Counted from the first letter of the stretch, positions 1 through 11,019 are shown. The stretch is DNA of 64,000 nt from MFD04580-c1 sp963702995 (GCA_963702995.1 OY969783.1:6262001-6326000), one strand, 5' to 3'. A program made the numbers and translations. Notes: generated by a model from the sequence alone, not told the origin.

Positions 1-639
1 CCGGCGACGGTCGGCCCGCTCACCGAGAACGGCATTCACCTTTCGGCGTTCGGGTACGCATTTGTCGCAGAGGCGATCGATCAACAGCTTTTCGGCCCGC
101 GAACCGCTCGACTGGATCTGGATGCAGAGGGCAAGGTCCTCAACGCCGTGGGTCTGGGCGCCAAGGTCAGCAGACTTGGCGGCGGACTGTCGATCCAGGT
201 AACGCCGCATTCCCTCCCTGCCCCGGCGGCGCTCGTCAACGGCTCCATCACCCGCCGCGTCAACACGCCGTCGCTCAGCGTTTCCGGCGAGCCGCAAGGG
301 CGGTACGCGATTTCGACGGCAAAGGCGTCCGCCGGGGACGACAGGCCGGCCGCCATCGGAGTCTCGCAACAGGACCTCGCGGCGGGCGTCCCGTTGCCGG
401 GCGTCGAGGGCCATCAGCAGCAGGACGAGCTTCGAAAGCTGATCGTGGCGAAGAACTCGGATTACTTCAACTACTGGCGGCCGCAGAACGACACGTACAT
501 CCTGGGGTATCGCAAGCACGAACAGGGCAAGAACGCAGTGGAACTGCCCCAATTCAAGCCGCTTGCCGAGGCCAAGGATCAGCGGATCGCGGCCCTCCGC
601 GTCCCGCGGCCGGTGACTTACACGCTGGAAAAGCAGTAG
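1..639 (+). CDS. SGNH/GDSL-family hydrolase, 3' part (5' end outside window)
   Basis: The frame is open from base 1, so the gene starts upstream; 212 residues are visible. The first residues carry NGIHLSAFGY, the block V His motif of SGNH esterases (catalytic His preceded by a short loop), so the catalytic Ser and Asn blocks lie off the edge. The C-terminal part (RPQNDTYILGYRKHEQGKN, then a PQF/P motif and a basic tail) is the extension seen in planctomycete secreted SGNH proteins next to PVC-type cytochromes. It probably acts outside the cytoplasm as an acetyl-ester or sugar-ester hydrolase; the substrate cannot be read from sequence. It ends about 90 bp before the downstream PVC-type gene on the same strand, so the two are probably co-transcribed. 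Family call is firm, substrate unknown. Confidence 0.8.
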   Translation, partial: PATVGPLTENGIHLSAFGYAFVAEAIDQQLFGPRTARLDLDAEGKVLNAVGLGAKVSRLGGGLSIQVTPHSLPAPAALVNGSITRRVNTPSLSVSGEPQGRYAISTAKASAGDDRPAAIGVSQQDLAAGVPLPGVEGHQQQDELRKLIVAKNSDYFNYWRPQNDTYILGYRKHEQGKNAVELPQFKPLAEAKDQRIAALRVPRPVTYTLEKQ

Positions 640-731
640 CCGCCGCCCACATCGCGCCGCCTCAGAGCCTGATCGAAGGCGTGACACCGTTCAATAAAGC
701 CCAGGCCGTTTCAGCCAGGATTGACTTGCGC

Positions 732-3700
732 ATGGATACCAACACTTCGCACCGGCTTGCCGCGGACATCGAATCCGCCTTCTCAACTCGACGAAAAGGG
801 CTTTCCGCCGCCGCCTTGAGGTTCCTTGCCGGTGCGCTCGGCCTGATCGCGGCAAGCCCGCTGCCGGCCGCCACGACTCAACCTTCGGCCCCCGCGCCGG
901 TGCGCCGCGGCCCCAACGGGGATCGGATCGAGAACGACGACCCGGAAGGGGAACGCCAGACGTTCAAGGTCGCCGACGGCTTCGAGGTGAACCTGTTCGC
1001 CGGCGACAGCATGGCGCAGAAGCCGATCCAGATGAACTTTGGACCGGATGGGCGGCTCTGGGTCGCCTCGTCCGAAACCTATCCGCAGGTCAAGCCGGGG
1101 CAGACGCCAAATGATAAAGTGATTGTCCTGGAGGACACGACCGGCTCGGGCCGCGCCGACAAATCCACCGTCTTCGCCGAGGGGCTGTTCCTCCCGAACG
1201 CGGTCCTGCCCGGCGACGGCGGCGTCTACGTCACCAACAGCACCGAAATCCTGCACCTGAAGGACACGACCGGATCGGGCAAGGCCGACCAGCGGCGCGT
1301 CGTCCTGACCGGGTTTGGCACCGAAGACACACACCACATCATCCATACGCTCCGCTGGGGCCCTGACGGCCGCTTCTATTTCAACCAGTCGATCTACATC
1401 AGCAGCCACGTTGAAACGCCGCACGGAACCAAACATCTGCTCGCCGGCGGCGTGTGGCGCTACCGCCCAGAGACGATGGAGCTGAACGTCCTGGTCACCG
1501 GGCTGATCAACCCGTGGGGTGATGTATGGGATCGATGGGGCAACGCGTTCGGAACCGACGGCGCGGGAGGCGAAGGGATCAACTACTTTCTGCCTGGTGC
1601 CGCGTTCACGGCAACCCCGGGCGCCGTCCGGGTGCTGAAGGGGCTGAACCCCGGCAGCCCGAAGTACTGCGGCGAGGAAATCCTCAGCGGCCGCCATCTG
1701 CCCGACGACGTTCAAGGGGACATCCTCACCAACGACTTCCGCGCCAATCGGATCGTCCGGTTCAAAGTGAGCGACGACGGCGCGGGCTTTTCGTCCAAGC
1801 TGGTGTCGGACTTCATTTCCTCCACGGACCGCGCGTTCCGCCCGATCGACATCAAGATGGGCCCCGATGGCGCGATCTACATCGCCGACTGGTACAACCC
1901 GATCATCCAGCACGGAGAGGTGGACTTCCGCGACCCGCGCCGCGATCACTCCCACGGCCGCATCTGGCGCGTGACGGCAAAAAATCGCCCCCTCTTGCCG
2001 CAGCGCCGGTTCGACAAACTAAGCACAGCCGATCTGCTGAACTGCCTGCTCGATCCGGAGGGGTATTCGCGGCAGCAGGCGAAAAATGTCCTCCGGGAGC
2101 GCGACGCCCGCGAAGTCGCGGCCGCTCTTCCCCAATTCCTTGCGTCCGTCGATCAACGTTCCGCCGATCTCGGGCCTGACGGCGTCGAGCATGCCCGCCT
2201 CGAAGCCCTGTGGACGTACGAGTGCATCGACACGCCCGAGCCCACGCTGCTGACGCGCCTGCTGAATTCGCCCGACCCGCGGGCCCGGTCGGCAGCCTGC
2301 CGAGTGGTCGCCCACTGGGCGAGTCATCTCGAAAGCGCCGCGGAGCTTGTCGCCCCCAAAGTGGCCGATGAGAACCCTCGCGTCCGGCTTGAAGCCGTTC
2401 GCGCCCTGTCCGACATCGCCCTGCAAAGCGGGCGGCCAGAGCTGTTGCCCCTGGCGATGAAGGCGCTCGACCACCCGATCGACCCCTTCCTGGATTACGC
2501 GCTTTACAAGACGTGCATCGACCTCCAGCCCCTCTGGATGCCCGCTTTCAAGGCCGGAAAATTAAGCTCCTGGGCCGACCCCCGCCATCTCACCTATGCG
2601 CTTCAGGCCGTGAAATCGCCCGAGGCGATCGCCACGCTTCTTGCGCAGCTTCGCGACGGCAAGCTGCCGACCGAATCGCATCGCGACGTCCTTGAGTTGA
2701 TCGCCAGCGTCGGCACGGCCGCCGACCTGTCGACGCTTCTGGACGTCACCGCGCTGTCCGACAAGGCGGATGACGCGTCGAAGGCGGCGGCGATGAATGC
2801 CGTGGAACGGGCCGCGCGCCGTCGGCGGACGGCTCCGACGAAGGTGCCGGCGGATCGGCTCAAGGCCCTGATCGCCTCGCCGAACGACGATGTGGCGGCC
2901 GCCGCGGTTCGGCTCCTGGGCATCCTGCACGTGGACGCCGCCCGCGCCGAGATCGAGCGCGCGGCCACCGCCGCCCAGACGCGTCTGGGCGTTCGCCTGG
3001 CGGCCGTTCAGGCGCTGGCCGAGGTGGGTCGCGGCCCAAGCAGGCGGCCGCAGTCTTCAACAAGATGGTCGCCGCCGGCAATGCGCCGGATATTCGGGCC
3101 GCCGGCGTCGTCGGGATGAGCTTTGTGGACACCGCCGCCGCCGCGAGCGCCGCGGCCGAACTGCTTCAGTCCGATGCCGGAACGTCCACCTCCGGGCCGA
3201 TCCTCACGGCGTTCCTGCGGAAGGTGGGCGGCGCGGATGCCCTGGCGGCCGCTCTCGCCGCCAAGCCGCCTTCCGCCGACGCCGCCAAGTTGGCGCTCCG
3301 GTTCCTGCAAAGCGTTGGGCAGGATTCTCCGGCGCTCACCGCGGCCCTCAAGAAAGGTGCAGGCGTCGCCCTTTCAACCAAGCAGCTCTCCGCCGATGAG
3401 ATGACGGCACTGATCGCCGAAGTGAAAGCCAACGGGGACGCCGCCCGGGGCGAGCAGATCTTCCGCGGCAAGGCCGCCGGCTGCTACGGCTGCCACATGA
3501 TCGGCGGCGTCGGCGGCCCGCTCGCGCCCGACCTGCGCGAATCGGCGCCAGCTCCCCCGTGGACTACGTCGTCGAATCAATCCTCTATCCGAACAAGGCG
3601 ATCAAGGATGGGTACGCCTCGCTGATCGTCACCACCAAGGACGGCGACCTGGTTCAAGGCATCAAAGTCCGCGAAGACAAGACCGAGCTCGTCCTTCGCG

Positions 3701-4299
3701 ACAACCTGCGCGACGAATTTTCCATCCCGATCGCCGAGATCAAGTCTCGTAAGGACGGCGGCTCGCTCATGCCGTCGGGCCTGGCCGATGCGATGACGCA
3801 TGGCGAGTTCGTGGACCTGGTTCGCTTTGTCTCGGACCTGGGCAAGCCGGGGCCGTATGCCGCGCCGAGCCCCTCGGTCGTCCGCCGCTGGCGCGTGCTC
3901 GACCCGTCTTCGGTAACGGCGGCGGCCGCCAGCAAATCGGCTCCGCCCGCCGCTGACCTGCCCTGGTATTCGGCCTACAGCCTTGTCCATGGCGACCTGG
4001 CGATTGACGAAGTGACGGGTGCTCCGGGGGCGGCCGCCGGGTTTGCCCGATGCGAAATCGACGTGACCGACCCCGGCCCGATCCGCCTCGCCTTCAACTC
4101 GGTGAAGGGGCTGACGATCTGGGTGGACCAGACGCCGGTCGAGGCCAAGGGGCCGAGCCTCGACGTTGACCTTGCCAAGGGTATTCGAGTGGTCACCGTG
4201 AAAGTGGATGCCGCGGCGCGCGGTGCGGAGCCGATTCGTCTGGAGGTCACCGAGGCGCCAGGCTCCAAGGCGCGGGCGCTGCCCGTCGCGGGCCGTTAG
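732..4299 (+). CDS. PVC-type heme-binding CxxCH protein with beta-propeller and HEAT repeats (two frameshifts)
   Basis: About 1189 residues once two single-base deletions are repaired. Order of parts: signal-like hydrophobic stretch (LRFLAGALGLIAASPLPA), a membrane-bound dehydrogenase/glucose-dehydrogenase-like beta-propeller with repeated blade motifs (LEDTTGSGRADK, LKDTTGSGKADQ, GPDGAIYIADWYNP), HEAT-like helical repeats, then a single cytochrome c domain with CYGCH at 3482-3496 and a C-terminal PA14-like/beta tail. Frame changes occur near 3025 (GGCCC AAG, one C short) and near 3540 (before IGASSPVDYVVES). Proteins of this build are a planctomycete/Verrucomicrobia hallmark and are thought to be secreted redox enzymes acting on sugars or sugar alcohols. 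The ATG at 732 is chosen because it places the hydrophobic segment near the N-terminus; a GTG at 681 is possible. Frameshifts are probably sequence errors because all domains remain intact on either side. Confidence 0.85.
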
Positions 4300-4383
4300 C
4301 ACCGTCGTACACCGGACCGAGCGCTAACGCGGCCCGCGATGCGTGTCAGCTAAAAATCGCCGATTCGTTCGGGAAACCTCTTT

Positions 4384-7300
4384 ATGATCTTTCATCGCCG
4401 TTCGATCTCACGCCGTGGGGCCCATGGCCTGTTGTTCGCCGCGATCCTCGCCGGGCTGGCCTCGACGTCGCACGCGGTTCAGGATGAGCCGCCGACCGGG
4501 GGTCAGGGGTATGCCCCTCGGATCAAGCCCGCATCGCCGGCGGCCGAGCAGGCGATCCAGAAGTTCAAAATCGCGCCGGGGCTGAAGGTTTCCCTCTGGG
4601 CCGCCGAACCGCTGCTCTGCAACCCCAACGCGCTTTGTATCGACGAAAAGGGGCGCGTCTACGTCGCCGAAACCAACCGATACCACGGCGGTGTGATCGA
4701 CATTCGCGCCGCGATGAACTGGGTCACCGAGGACATCGGCTCCAAGACCGTCGAAGACCGCCTCGCGATGATCAACCGTCACGCGACCGAGAAGCCGGGG
4801 ATCGAGGCGCTTCGATCGCCCGAGTCCGAGCGGATCATCCTGCTCCAGGACACCACCGGCAGCGGCCGCGCCGATAAGGCGACCGTCTTCGCGGACGGGT
4901 TTGACAAGCCGGCCGACGGCCTCGGTTCCGGCGTGCTCGCGTATCACGGGAAAGTCTACTACACCTGCATCCCCAGCCTGTACGTGCTGGAGGACACCAA
5001 GAACGTCGGCCGTGCCGACGTGAAAAAGGCGCTCCAGACGGGTTACGGCGTTCGATATGCGTTCCTGGGGCACGACCTGCACGGCCTGGTGATCGGCCCG
5101 GACCACAGGCTCTATTTCAGCATCGGGGATCGCGGCGCGAACGTGACCGACACGCCCGACGGCCGCACGGTGGCGAATATCGAGTCGGGCGCGGTCTTCC
5201 GCTGTAACCTGGACGGGACGGGGCTCGAAGTGTTCGCAACCGGCCTCCGCAACCCGCAGGAGCTGCGCTTCGATCAGTTCGGCAATCTGTTCACCGGCGA
5301 CAACAACCCCGACAAGGGTGACCCCGCGCGGTGGGTTTACGTGGTGCAGGGGGGCGACTTAGGGTGGCGCGAGGCGTACCAGTACGCCGAGCACATGGCC
5401 AACGGCGGGCCGTGGATGGCCGAACAGCTCTGGGCGCCCGAGGCCAACGGCAACGCCGCCTACCTTGTGCCGTGCGTTCAGCCGCTTGGCGCCGGCCCCA
5501 GCGGCCTGGCCTACTACCCGGGCACCGGGTGGGACGAAAAGTACGACGACCACTTTTTCCTCTGCGATTTCCGCGGCGGGGCGGGCAACAGCGGCATCTG
5601 GTCGATCCGCAACCGCATCAAAGGGGCCAGCTTCGAGCTGGAGGGGGACGGTGGCAAGCCCGTTGACCCCAAGAAGCTCGATCAGAACAGCATCATCTAT
5701 CACCTGCTCGGGGTGGACTGCGAGTTTGGCCCGGACGGGGCGCTCTACATCGCCGACTGGATCGACGGCTGGAACCGCCCGGACGCCGCCCGCATCTACA
5801 AGCTCTTCGACGATGCCCACCGCAATGACGATTTGACGATCGAAACGCACCATCTCATCGAGCAGGGGATGGCCGGGAAGCCGGCGGCCGAGCTGGTGAG
5901 GCTCCTGGCCCATCGCGACCTGCGCGTCCGGCAGGAAGCGCAGTTCGCCCTGGCCGAAACGGCGCAGCGGCCGCACCGCTGTTCGCGGCCGCCGCACGGT
6001 CCGGGCCGTCAACGGTCGCTCGGCTGCACGGCATCTGGGGCCTGGGCCAGCTCGCCGAAAAATCGCCCGACCTGGCCAAGCCGCTGATCGACCTCCTTGC
6101 CGACGCGGACCTCAACGTCCGCTGCCAGGCGGCCAGGACGCTTGGGGACGTGAAGCTCGAAGCCTCGTACGAGCCGCTCGTCAAGATGCTGGCCAGCCCA
6201 GAGCGCCGCGCCCGCTTCTTCGCCGCTGGGGCCTTGGGCAAGCTAGGGAAACCAGCGGCCATTGAATCGATCCTGAACGTCCTCCGAGAGAACGCCGACC
6301 AGGATGCCGTACTTCGCTTCGGTTGCGCGACGGCGCTGGCGAACCTCGGCGACACCAAACCTCTCGTGGCGGCCGCCAAAGACCCATCCCCGGCGGTGCG
6401 CCTCGGCGCCCTGCTGGCGCTGCGTCGGCTCGAGCGGCCGGAATGCGCGCTCTTCCTGAAGGACGAGCAGCTTCACATCGTTCTCGAGGCGGCGCGGGCC
6501 ATCAACGACCTTCCGATCGAGGGGGCCCTGCCGCAACTGGCCGAGCTACTCGATCACCCGCTCCCCAAGCGTGGCCGCTCTGAAGATGAAGCCGCCGAGC
6601 ACGGACGGGCCGGCCCCGACCGGGACGCTGGAAGAATGGGCGCTGTGGCGTGCGGTGAACGCCAACTATCGCCTCGGCACGCGTGACGCGGCATGGCGGC
6701 TTGCTCGATTCGCTGACCAGGAGAATGCCCCGCCGGCCGTCCGCGCCGAAGCGATGCGCGAGCTGGGCGAATGGGAAAAGCCGCCGGCGCTGGACAATGT
6801 GACGAATATGTACCGGCCGCTCCAGCCGCGCGATGTCGCTGACGCGAAGGCGGCCGCCAGGTCGATCGTCGGCCGCGTGGCGTCGGCGGGGCCCAACGCC
6901 GTCCGCATCGCCGCGACAAACCTGATGGCCCGCCTCAGCGTGGGCGACGCTCCCAGCCTCGCCGGGCTCGTCGTGAACCCCAAGCTCGACCCGAATGTTC
7001 GCGCGTCGGCGCTGACCGCTCTGGCGGACGCGAATGATCCCGGCCGGCTCCAACAAGCCGTCGATGCCGCGATGTCAGATAAGAGCGCCGTTCTGCGCCG
7101 GGTAGCGATTCGGATCGTCGCCAGCCAGCCGGACGGCGTGAAGCGCGTCGTCAGCCTGCTCGAGAAGGGGACGATCTCGGACAAGCAGGCGGTCCTGACC
7201 GGCCTTGGGTCGGCCAAGGGCCCGGAAGCAGACGCGATCCTGTCGGCCTGGCTCGATCGGCTGCTCGCCGGGTCGGCCCCGGCGGAGCTGCACCTGGACC

Positions 7301-7890
7301 TGCTCGAAGCGGCGGCCGAGCGGAAACGGCCGGAGCTGACGGCGAAGGTTGAGAAGTATCAGGCATCGCTTGATACGAAGAACCCGCTGTCGGCCTACAT
7401 CGAGTGCCTCACAGGGGGCGACGCGGCCGCCGGGCACCAGATCTTCCGCGAGCGGGCCGACGTCTCCTGCATCCGCTGCCACACGGCGTCCGGCGAAGGA
7501 GGGGTGGTCGGCCCCGTCCTCGACGGCATTGGCGCGAAGCAGACGCGCGAATACCTGCTTGAATCAATCGTCTACCCGAATGCGAAGATCGCGCCGGGGT
7601 TCGAGTCGTTAATCATTCAGACGAAAGAGGGGAAGTTCCGCGTCGGCATCCTGAAGCGCGAGACCGAGACGGAAGTCGAACTACTGAACCCGGATGCCGA
7701 GCCGGACAAGCAGAAGGTGATCGTCGCCAAGTCCGACATCAAGTCCCGTGACCGCGGCCCCAGCGCCATGCCCGAGGGGTTGATCAAGGCGTTGTCGAAG
7801 CGCGACCTCCGCAACCTTGTTGAGTTCCTGGCATCGCTGAAGCAGGGGCCCCCGGACGCCGCCGCACCGGCGCTTGGCCATGGGAAGTGA
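4384..7890 (+). CDS. PVC-type heme-binding CxxCH protein, second paralogue (two frameshifts)
   Basis: About 1168 residues after repair of one deletion near 5970 and one insertion near 6567. It opens with a signal peptide (LLFAAILAGLASTSHA), followed by a beta-propeller with the same LQDTTGSGRADKATVF blade signature as the preceding gene, HEAT repeats (residues about 510-990) and a cytochrome c domain with CIRCH at 7468-7482 and the distal GPVLDGIGAKQ. The C-terminus has the LLESIVYPNAKIAPGFES block that is also present in the first paralogue (VVESILYPNKAIKDGY), so the two are tandem paralogues 84 bp apart and presumably one transcription unit with the SGNH hydrolase. Likely exported, heme-carrying oxidoreductase; the physiological substrate is unknown. 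Confidence 0.87.
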
Positions 7891-7984
7891 GGCGCGTACC
7901 GCGCGCTGGCTCAAATCCGGTTCCATCTTGTGCGTCGGCGACACGCGATCGACCTCGAAGCCACCGCGAGAGCTATAAACAGAA

Positions 7985-8018
7985 AGAGCCGGCCCAGGAC
8001 TTAACCCGGGCCGGCTCT
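7985..8018. terminator. Strong hairpin after the PVC gene pair
   Basis: An 11-bp perfect stem, AGAGCCGGCCC at 7985-7995 pairing with GGGCCGGCTCT at 8008-8018, with a 12-nt loop, lies 95 bp after the stop codon of the second PVC gene. It is followed by only a short T-poor run (TCAGTTTGTCC), so it fits a terminator or 3' mRNA stabilising hairpin rather than a textbook U-tract terminator. Confidence 0.6.
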
Positions 8019-8080
8019 TCAGTTTGTCCTTTACGACGATCCTGGCGGAACAGCAATCCGCGGCGTGCGGCCGCTAGAAT

Positions 8081-8368
8081 TTAGTCCCCGTGGTGACGAC
8101 CCCGTCCTCCACCGTCTCCGGGCCAGGTTGTCGGCCAAGTGCTCGGGCGGCTCTCTGGGCCGTCATCCGGCTGGGTTTCCGGGCGGGTTTCTGGCGGGTG
8201 AGGGCGGGTCCATGGGCGAGAATGGGGCCGGCTTGTCGGGCGGCTTTCCGGAGGGCGGCCCGGGCGACGACCCTCGCGCTCGGCGTAGACCAAGGATCCG
8301 CCCATCAACACGGCACAGACGCCGAATGCGGCGATACGTCCCCCAAGACGCTTGCTCACTTGCCACAT
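8081..8368 (-). CDS. Small secreted Arg/Pro-rich repeat protein, unknown function
   Basis: A 95-residue reading frame begins with a convincing signal peptide (basic start MWQVSKR, hydrophobic core AAFGVCAVLMGGSLVYA) and continues as a low-complexity tail of RP, SRP, TRP and ETRPETQP repeats ending in a Gly/Arg/His cluster (GGGRGRHHGD). A good ribosome site (GAGGAG) sits about ten bases before the ATG, which supports a real gene. I do not recognise a family. The high Arg and Pro content, lack of Cys and predicted export suggest a disordered periplasmic or surface polypeptide; similar short R/P-rich exported peptides occur in planctomycetes. No neighbouring operon partner is evident: the next gene is divergent, about 670 bp away. 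Confidence 0.55.
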   Translation of the reverse strand: MWQVSKRLGGRIAAFGVCAVLMGGSLVYAEREGRRPGRPPESRPTSRPHSRPWTRPHPPETRPETQPDDGPESRPSTWPTTWPGDGGGRGRHHGD

Positions 8369-8685
8369 GATGCACGACTCCTCGTCGAGATCTCGGGTCC
8401 CGAACTGTTGGTGATTGGGATGTCAAGGCACGCCGGCCACTCCGCCCGCGCTGCCGCAACAGACTCCGCTCGTTCGTGTCGCACTGTAGCGAGGCGGTTT
8501 CATTTCTCGGAACTTTTTTCAACAGAGTGCAACGTTTGCTGTATGCCGGCGGCTGTGACGTGCCGCGGCCGCCTCGGTTGTTGTTCCGTCTGAACCGTCA
8601 TATCTCCGGTGATCGATGCCGAGCCATGCCTTTGAGCCAACGCTCGCTGATCGCCATCGGCGTTTGGGGCGTTGGGGCATTTAAC

Positions 8686-8901
8686 ACTCCAGCGCTACCT
8701 CGCGTATCGCGGCGCAACGAAGGAGGCAAAATCCGAAGCCCAAAATGCAAGCGAATGACCCAGTGGAAAGAAAGAAAGCCGATGAAAGCGGATGCGGAAG
8801 GAGAGTCGTTCTCCACTTCATCTTCTTTTCGGCTTCCTTGGGATTTCGTGCTTCGGATTTCTCTTTTTTGACAAGGCTTTACGGCTGTTCAGCGCTGTAG
8901 T
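8686..8901 (+). repeat. Dispersed hairpin element, family 1, copy 1
   Basis: About 216 bp between a divergent gene pair. Outer ends are imperfect inverted repeats (ACTCCAGCGCTA at the left, AGCGCTGTAGT at the right). Inside, a left arm with AAATCCGAAGCCCAAAATGC pairs with a right arm ending GGGATTTCGTGCTTCGGATTT. Same orientation as the copy at 43157-43340 and opposite to those at 35834-36040 and 62376-62541. No coding potential. Confidence 0.8.
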
Positions 8902-8954
8902 GTGAAGGCCTTGGCCCGCTCTAAATTAATGGCTCAAAGAACACCGGCGTTGCC

Positions 8955-8973
8955 GGCCGGCCCAAGGCCGGCC
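8955..8973. repeat. Short perfect hairpin GGCCGGCC-CAA-GGCCGGCC
   Basis: Eight-base perfect stem with a three-base loop, 68 bp before the MBL-hydrolase start codon. It lies in the presumed leader of that gene. It could be a small REP-like palindrome or an upstream attenuator; nothing in the sequence decides between these. Confidence 0.4.
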
Positions 8974-9040
8974 TAGCATCGTGCTCATCCGGCTTTCATC
9001 GGGTGACTTCGACCATCCACTGACCCCACGGAGGAAAACA

Positions 9041-10006
9041 ATGCCATTGACTCGACGACAGGCTATCGCCGCCATGGCGGGTAGCGCGATCGCGGCATGG
9101 GCCGGCGACTCGGTCTTCTCCAAGCATGCCCGCGCCGCGACGCCGGCCCCGGCGACCACGCCTTCTCCGATCGCAATGTTCGAGGCCGCCCCGATTAACG
9201 CCGAAAAGCTGACCGACACGATCACTGTCCTCTCCGGGCCCGGCGGGAACATGACGGTCGTGCTGGCGCCGCAAGGCAAGGTGGTTGTTGATTCGGGCAT
9301 GGCCGCGCGCGGGAAGGAACTCGTGGCGGCCGCCATCGCCCTGGACGGTAAGCCCGTGGCGACGCTGGTGAACACGCACTTCCACTTCGATCACACCGGC
9401 GGGAATGCCGCGTACGCGGCCGCCGGCGCGAAAATCCTGGCCCATGCCAACACCCGCAAGCGCCTTTCCGCGCCTCAGGCGAATGATTTCATGGGCCTTA
9501 CGTTTGATCCCTCCCCCAAGGCCGCGCTGCCCACCACCACCTTTGACTCCGATGTCACCCTCTTCGCCGGCGACGAGGCGCTGCATATCGCGCACGTCGA
9601 GGCCGCCCATACCGACACCGACGTCTACCTGCACCTCCCGGCCTCGGACGTGATCGTTACGGGCGACCTCTGGTTCAACGGCTTTTTCCCCTTCATCGAC
9701 TACTCCGCCGGCGGCAGCGTCGAAGGGATGATCGCGGCCGGCAAAAAGATCACCGCCCTTGCCACCGACAAGACGAAGATCGTCCCCGGCCACGGCCCCG
9801 TCGGCACGAAGGACCAGTGGGTCAAGTTCATCACGATGCTCGAAGAAGCCAACCAGCGCGTCGCGGCCGCCATCGCAAAGGGCGCCACCGAGCAGGAAGT
9901 GAGCACCCAAAACCTGCTATCCGACCTCGACCCCGAGTGGGGCCAACGCATGTTCACCGGAAATAAATTCGCGATGCTGCTCTACCGCTGCCAGAAAAAG
10001 CGGTAA
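9041..10006 (+). CDS. Tat-exported MBL-fold metallo-hydrolase
   Basis: 321 residues. The N-terminus MPLTRRQAIAAMAGSAIA is a twin-arginine signal followed by an Ala-rich cleavage region, so the enzyme is exported folded. The metallo-beta-lactamase fold shows the zinc motif THFHFDHTGG (HxHxDH), a later VTGDLWFNG Asp ligand and the terminal VPGHGPVG His ligand. Start at 9041 is preferred over an upstream ATG at 8981 because GGAGG lies eight bases before it and because it puts the RR motif at residues 5-6. Members of this subgroup are periplasmic hydrolases of unknown substrate (glyoxalase II-like or quinoprotein-relay-associated); no beta-lactamase role is implied. Monocistronic: the nearest genes face the other way or are separated by hairpins. 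Confidence 0.85.
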   Translation: MPLTRRQAIAAMAGSAIAAWAGDSVFSKHARAATPAPATTPSPIAMFEAAPINAEKLTDTITVLSGPGGNMTVVLAPQGKVVVDSGMAARGKELVAAAIALDGKPVATLVNTHFHFDHTGGNAAYAAAGAKILAHANTRKRLSAPQANDFMGLTFDPSPKAALPTTTFDSDVTLFAGDEALHIAHVEAAHTDTDVYLHLPASDVIVTGDLWFNGFFPFIDYSAGGSVEGMIAAGKKITALATDKTKIVPGHGPVGTKDQWVKFITMLEEANQRVAAAIAKGATEQEVSTQNLLSDLDPEWGQRMFTGNKFAMLLYRCQKKR

Positions 10007-10149
10007 CGCGATTGGAGCGATCTCTTTCTCGGCGCTTCCGCCTTGGCGTTCCTGGCGTCTTGGCGTTCACTACTTCTTCTTGAATTGAAGGAGCTGCGAG
10101 AACGGGATCCGCCCCGGCAACGGGCCTTCGAAGCCTCGCGCTCTGTGGC

Positions 10150-10166
10150 GGCACGCGATGCGTGCC
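10150..10166. repeat. REP-like short palindrome GGCACGCGATGCGTGCC
   Basis: A 17-bp palindrome in the gap between convergent genes. Near-identical sequences lie at 33653-33670 and 39788-39808, each time in an intergenic gap and each followed by a CCTTAC/CCCTAC-like tail, which marks a small dispersed family rather than chance. Confidence 0.55.
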
Positions 10167-10192
10167 TTACGAGATGCCGACATCAGATTTGG

Positions 10193-10909
10193 TCAGGGAG
10201 CGACCTTTCGATACATATTTGCGAGGTCTTTGTAGGCCTCGTCAAAGGCATCGGCGTTGACCTGGTCCATCGCGTCAGGGGCCATCTGCTCGATCAGGCG
10301 GAGGCGACTGACGATGAGGGGCAGGTCGTCCGGCGTAACGTGCTTGGGGTCGGGAAAGCCGGTCTCGTTCAGGTCCTCGATCAGGTTCTTCCGGTCCTCG
10401 GCCGGCAGGCTGACGTCGTTGATCGCCGTGGACCAGACAAGCTCGGCCGCCGGGTCGACGCCCACACCCTCCAGGGCGACGCGGGCGACCGGCGTGGGGA
10501 TTCCAGCGTCGGACGTACCATCGAGCGGCTCGGGAGAGAGGGCCGCTCTGGGGGTAGAGCGCCGCCCGCCGACGATGGGTTGCGCGCCGAGTTCGAGGCG
10601 GGAAAGTGCCTGCGGCGGTGCGGGGCGGGCGGGAGGCGATATCGGCGGTGGCAGCGCGTCGGGCCGCGGAGATGCGTCCGTTGGTGAACGAGCGTCCCCC
10701 GCCGCGACCTGCGTACCATCCTCCGCCGCCGAGGCGCGCCACTGCCTCAATTCGAACGGCCCAGAAGCCGGCCGCGCGCCCTCTCGGCCCGCCGGCAGAC
10801 CGTTCGCCGCGACATGTTGCGGCGCGGCGTGACGAACAAGAATCGCTCCTGCGGCCAACGCAATGCCGACCGCCGCCGCGGCAAGAACGACTTGAAAATG
10901 CCGCTTCAT
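10193..10909 (-). CDS. Conserved planctomycete hypothetical protein with signal anchor
   Basis: 238 residues. An N-terminal hydrophobic segment (VVLAAAAVGIALAAGAILV) is followed by about 110 residues of Pro/Ala/Arg-rich linker and then a compact, acidic C-terminal domain with the pattern VGVDPAAELVW, AINDVSLPAEDRKNLIEDLN, PDDLPLIVSRL and ADAFDEAYKDLANMY. The C-terminal block has the look of a domain conserved in planctomycete hypotheticals; I know no assigned function. GGAG eight bases upstream of the ATG supports the start. It probably sits in the inner membrane with the C-terminal domain outside. The gene is downstream of, and on the same strand as, the DUF433 gene (111 bp gap), so co-transcription is possible. 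Confidence 0.7.
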   Translation of the reverse strand: MKRHFQVVLAAAAVGIALAAGAILVRHAAPQHVAANGLPAGREGARPASGPFELRQWRASAAEDGTQVAAGDARSPTDASPRPDALPPPISPPARPAPPQALSRLELGAQPIVGGRRSTPRAALSPEPLDGTSDAGIPTPVARVALEGVGVDPAAELVWSTAINDVSLPAEDRKNLIEDLNETGFPDPKHVTPDDLPLIVSRLRLIEQMAPDAMDQVNADAFDEAYKDLANMYRKVAP

Positions 10910-11019
10910 TCAAAAACTCCGTCAAGGGTCGTAACGGAATTTACCTTCGGAAGATGATGGCGGAATGACGTTCGTTTGGGCATGGTCGGACGCCGTGCTC
11001 CACAGTCGGCGGCCGAACC

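Noticed and set aside
783..1955. 390-codon open frame antisense to the first PVC-type protein
   Set aside because: Composition typical of antisense frames in 65-70% GC coding sequence; the sense strand has propeller motifs.
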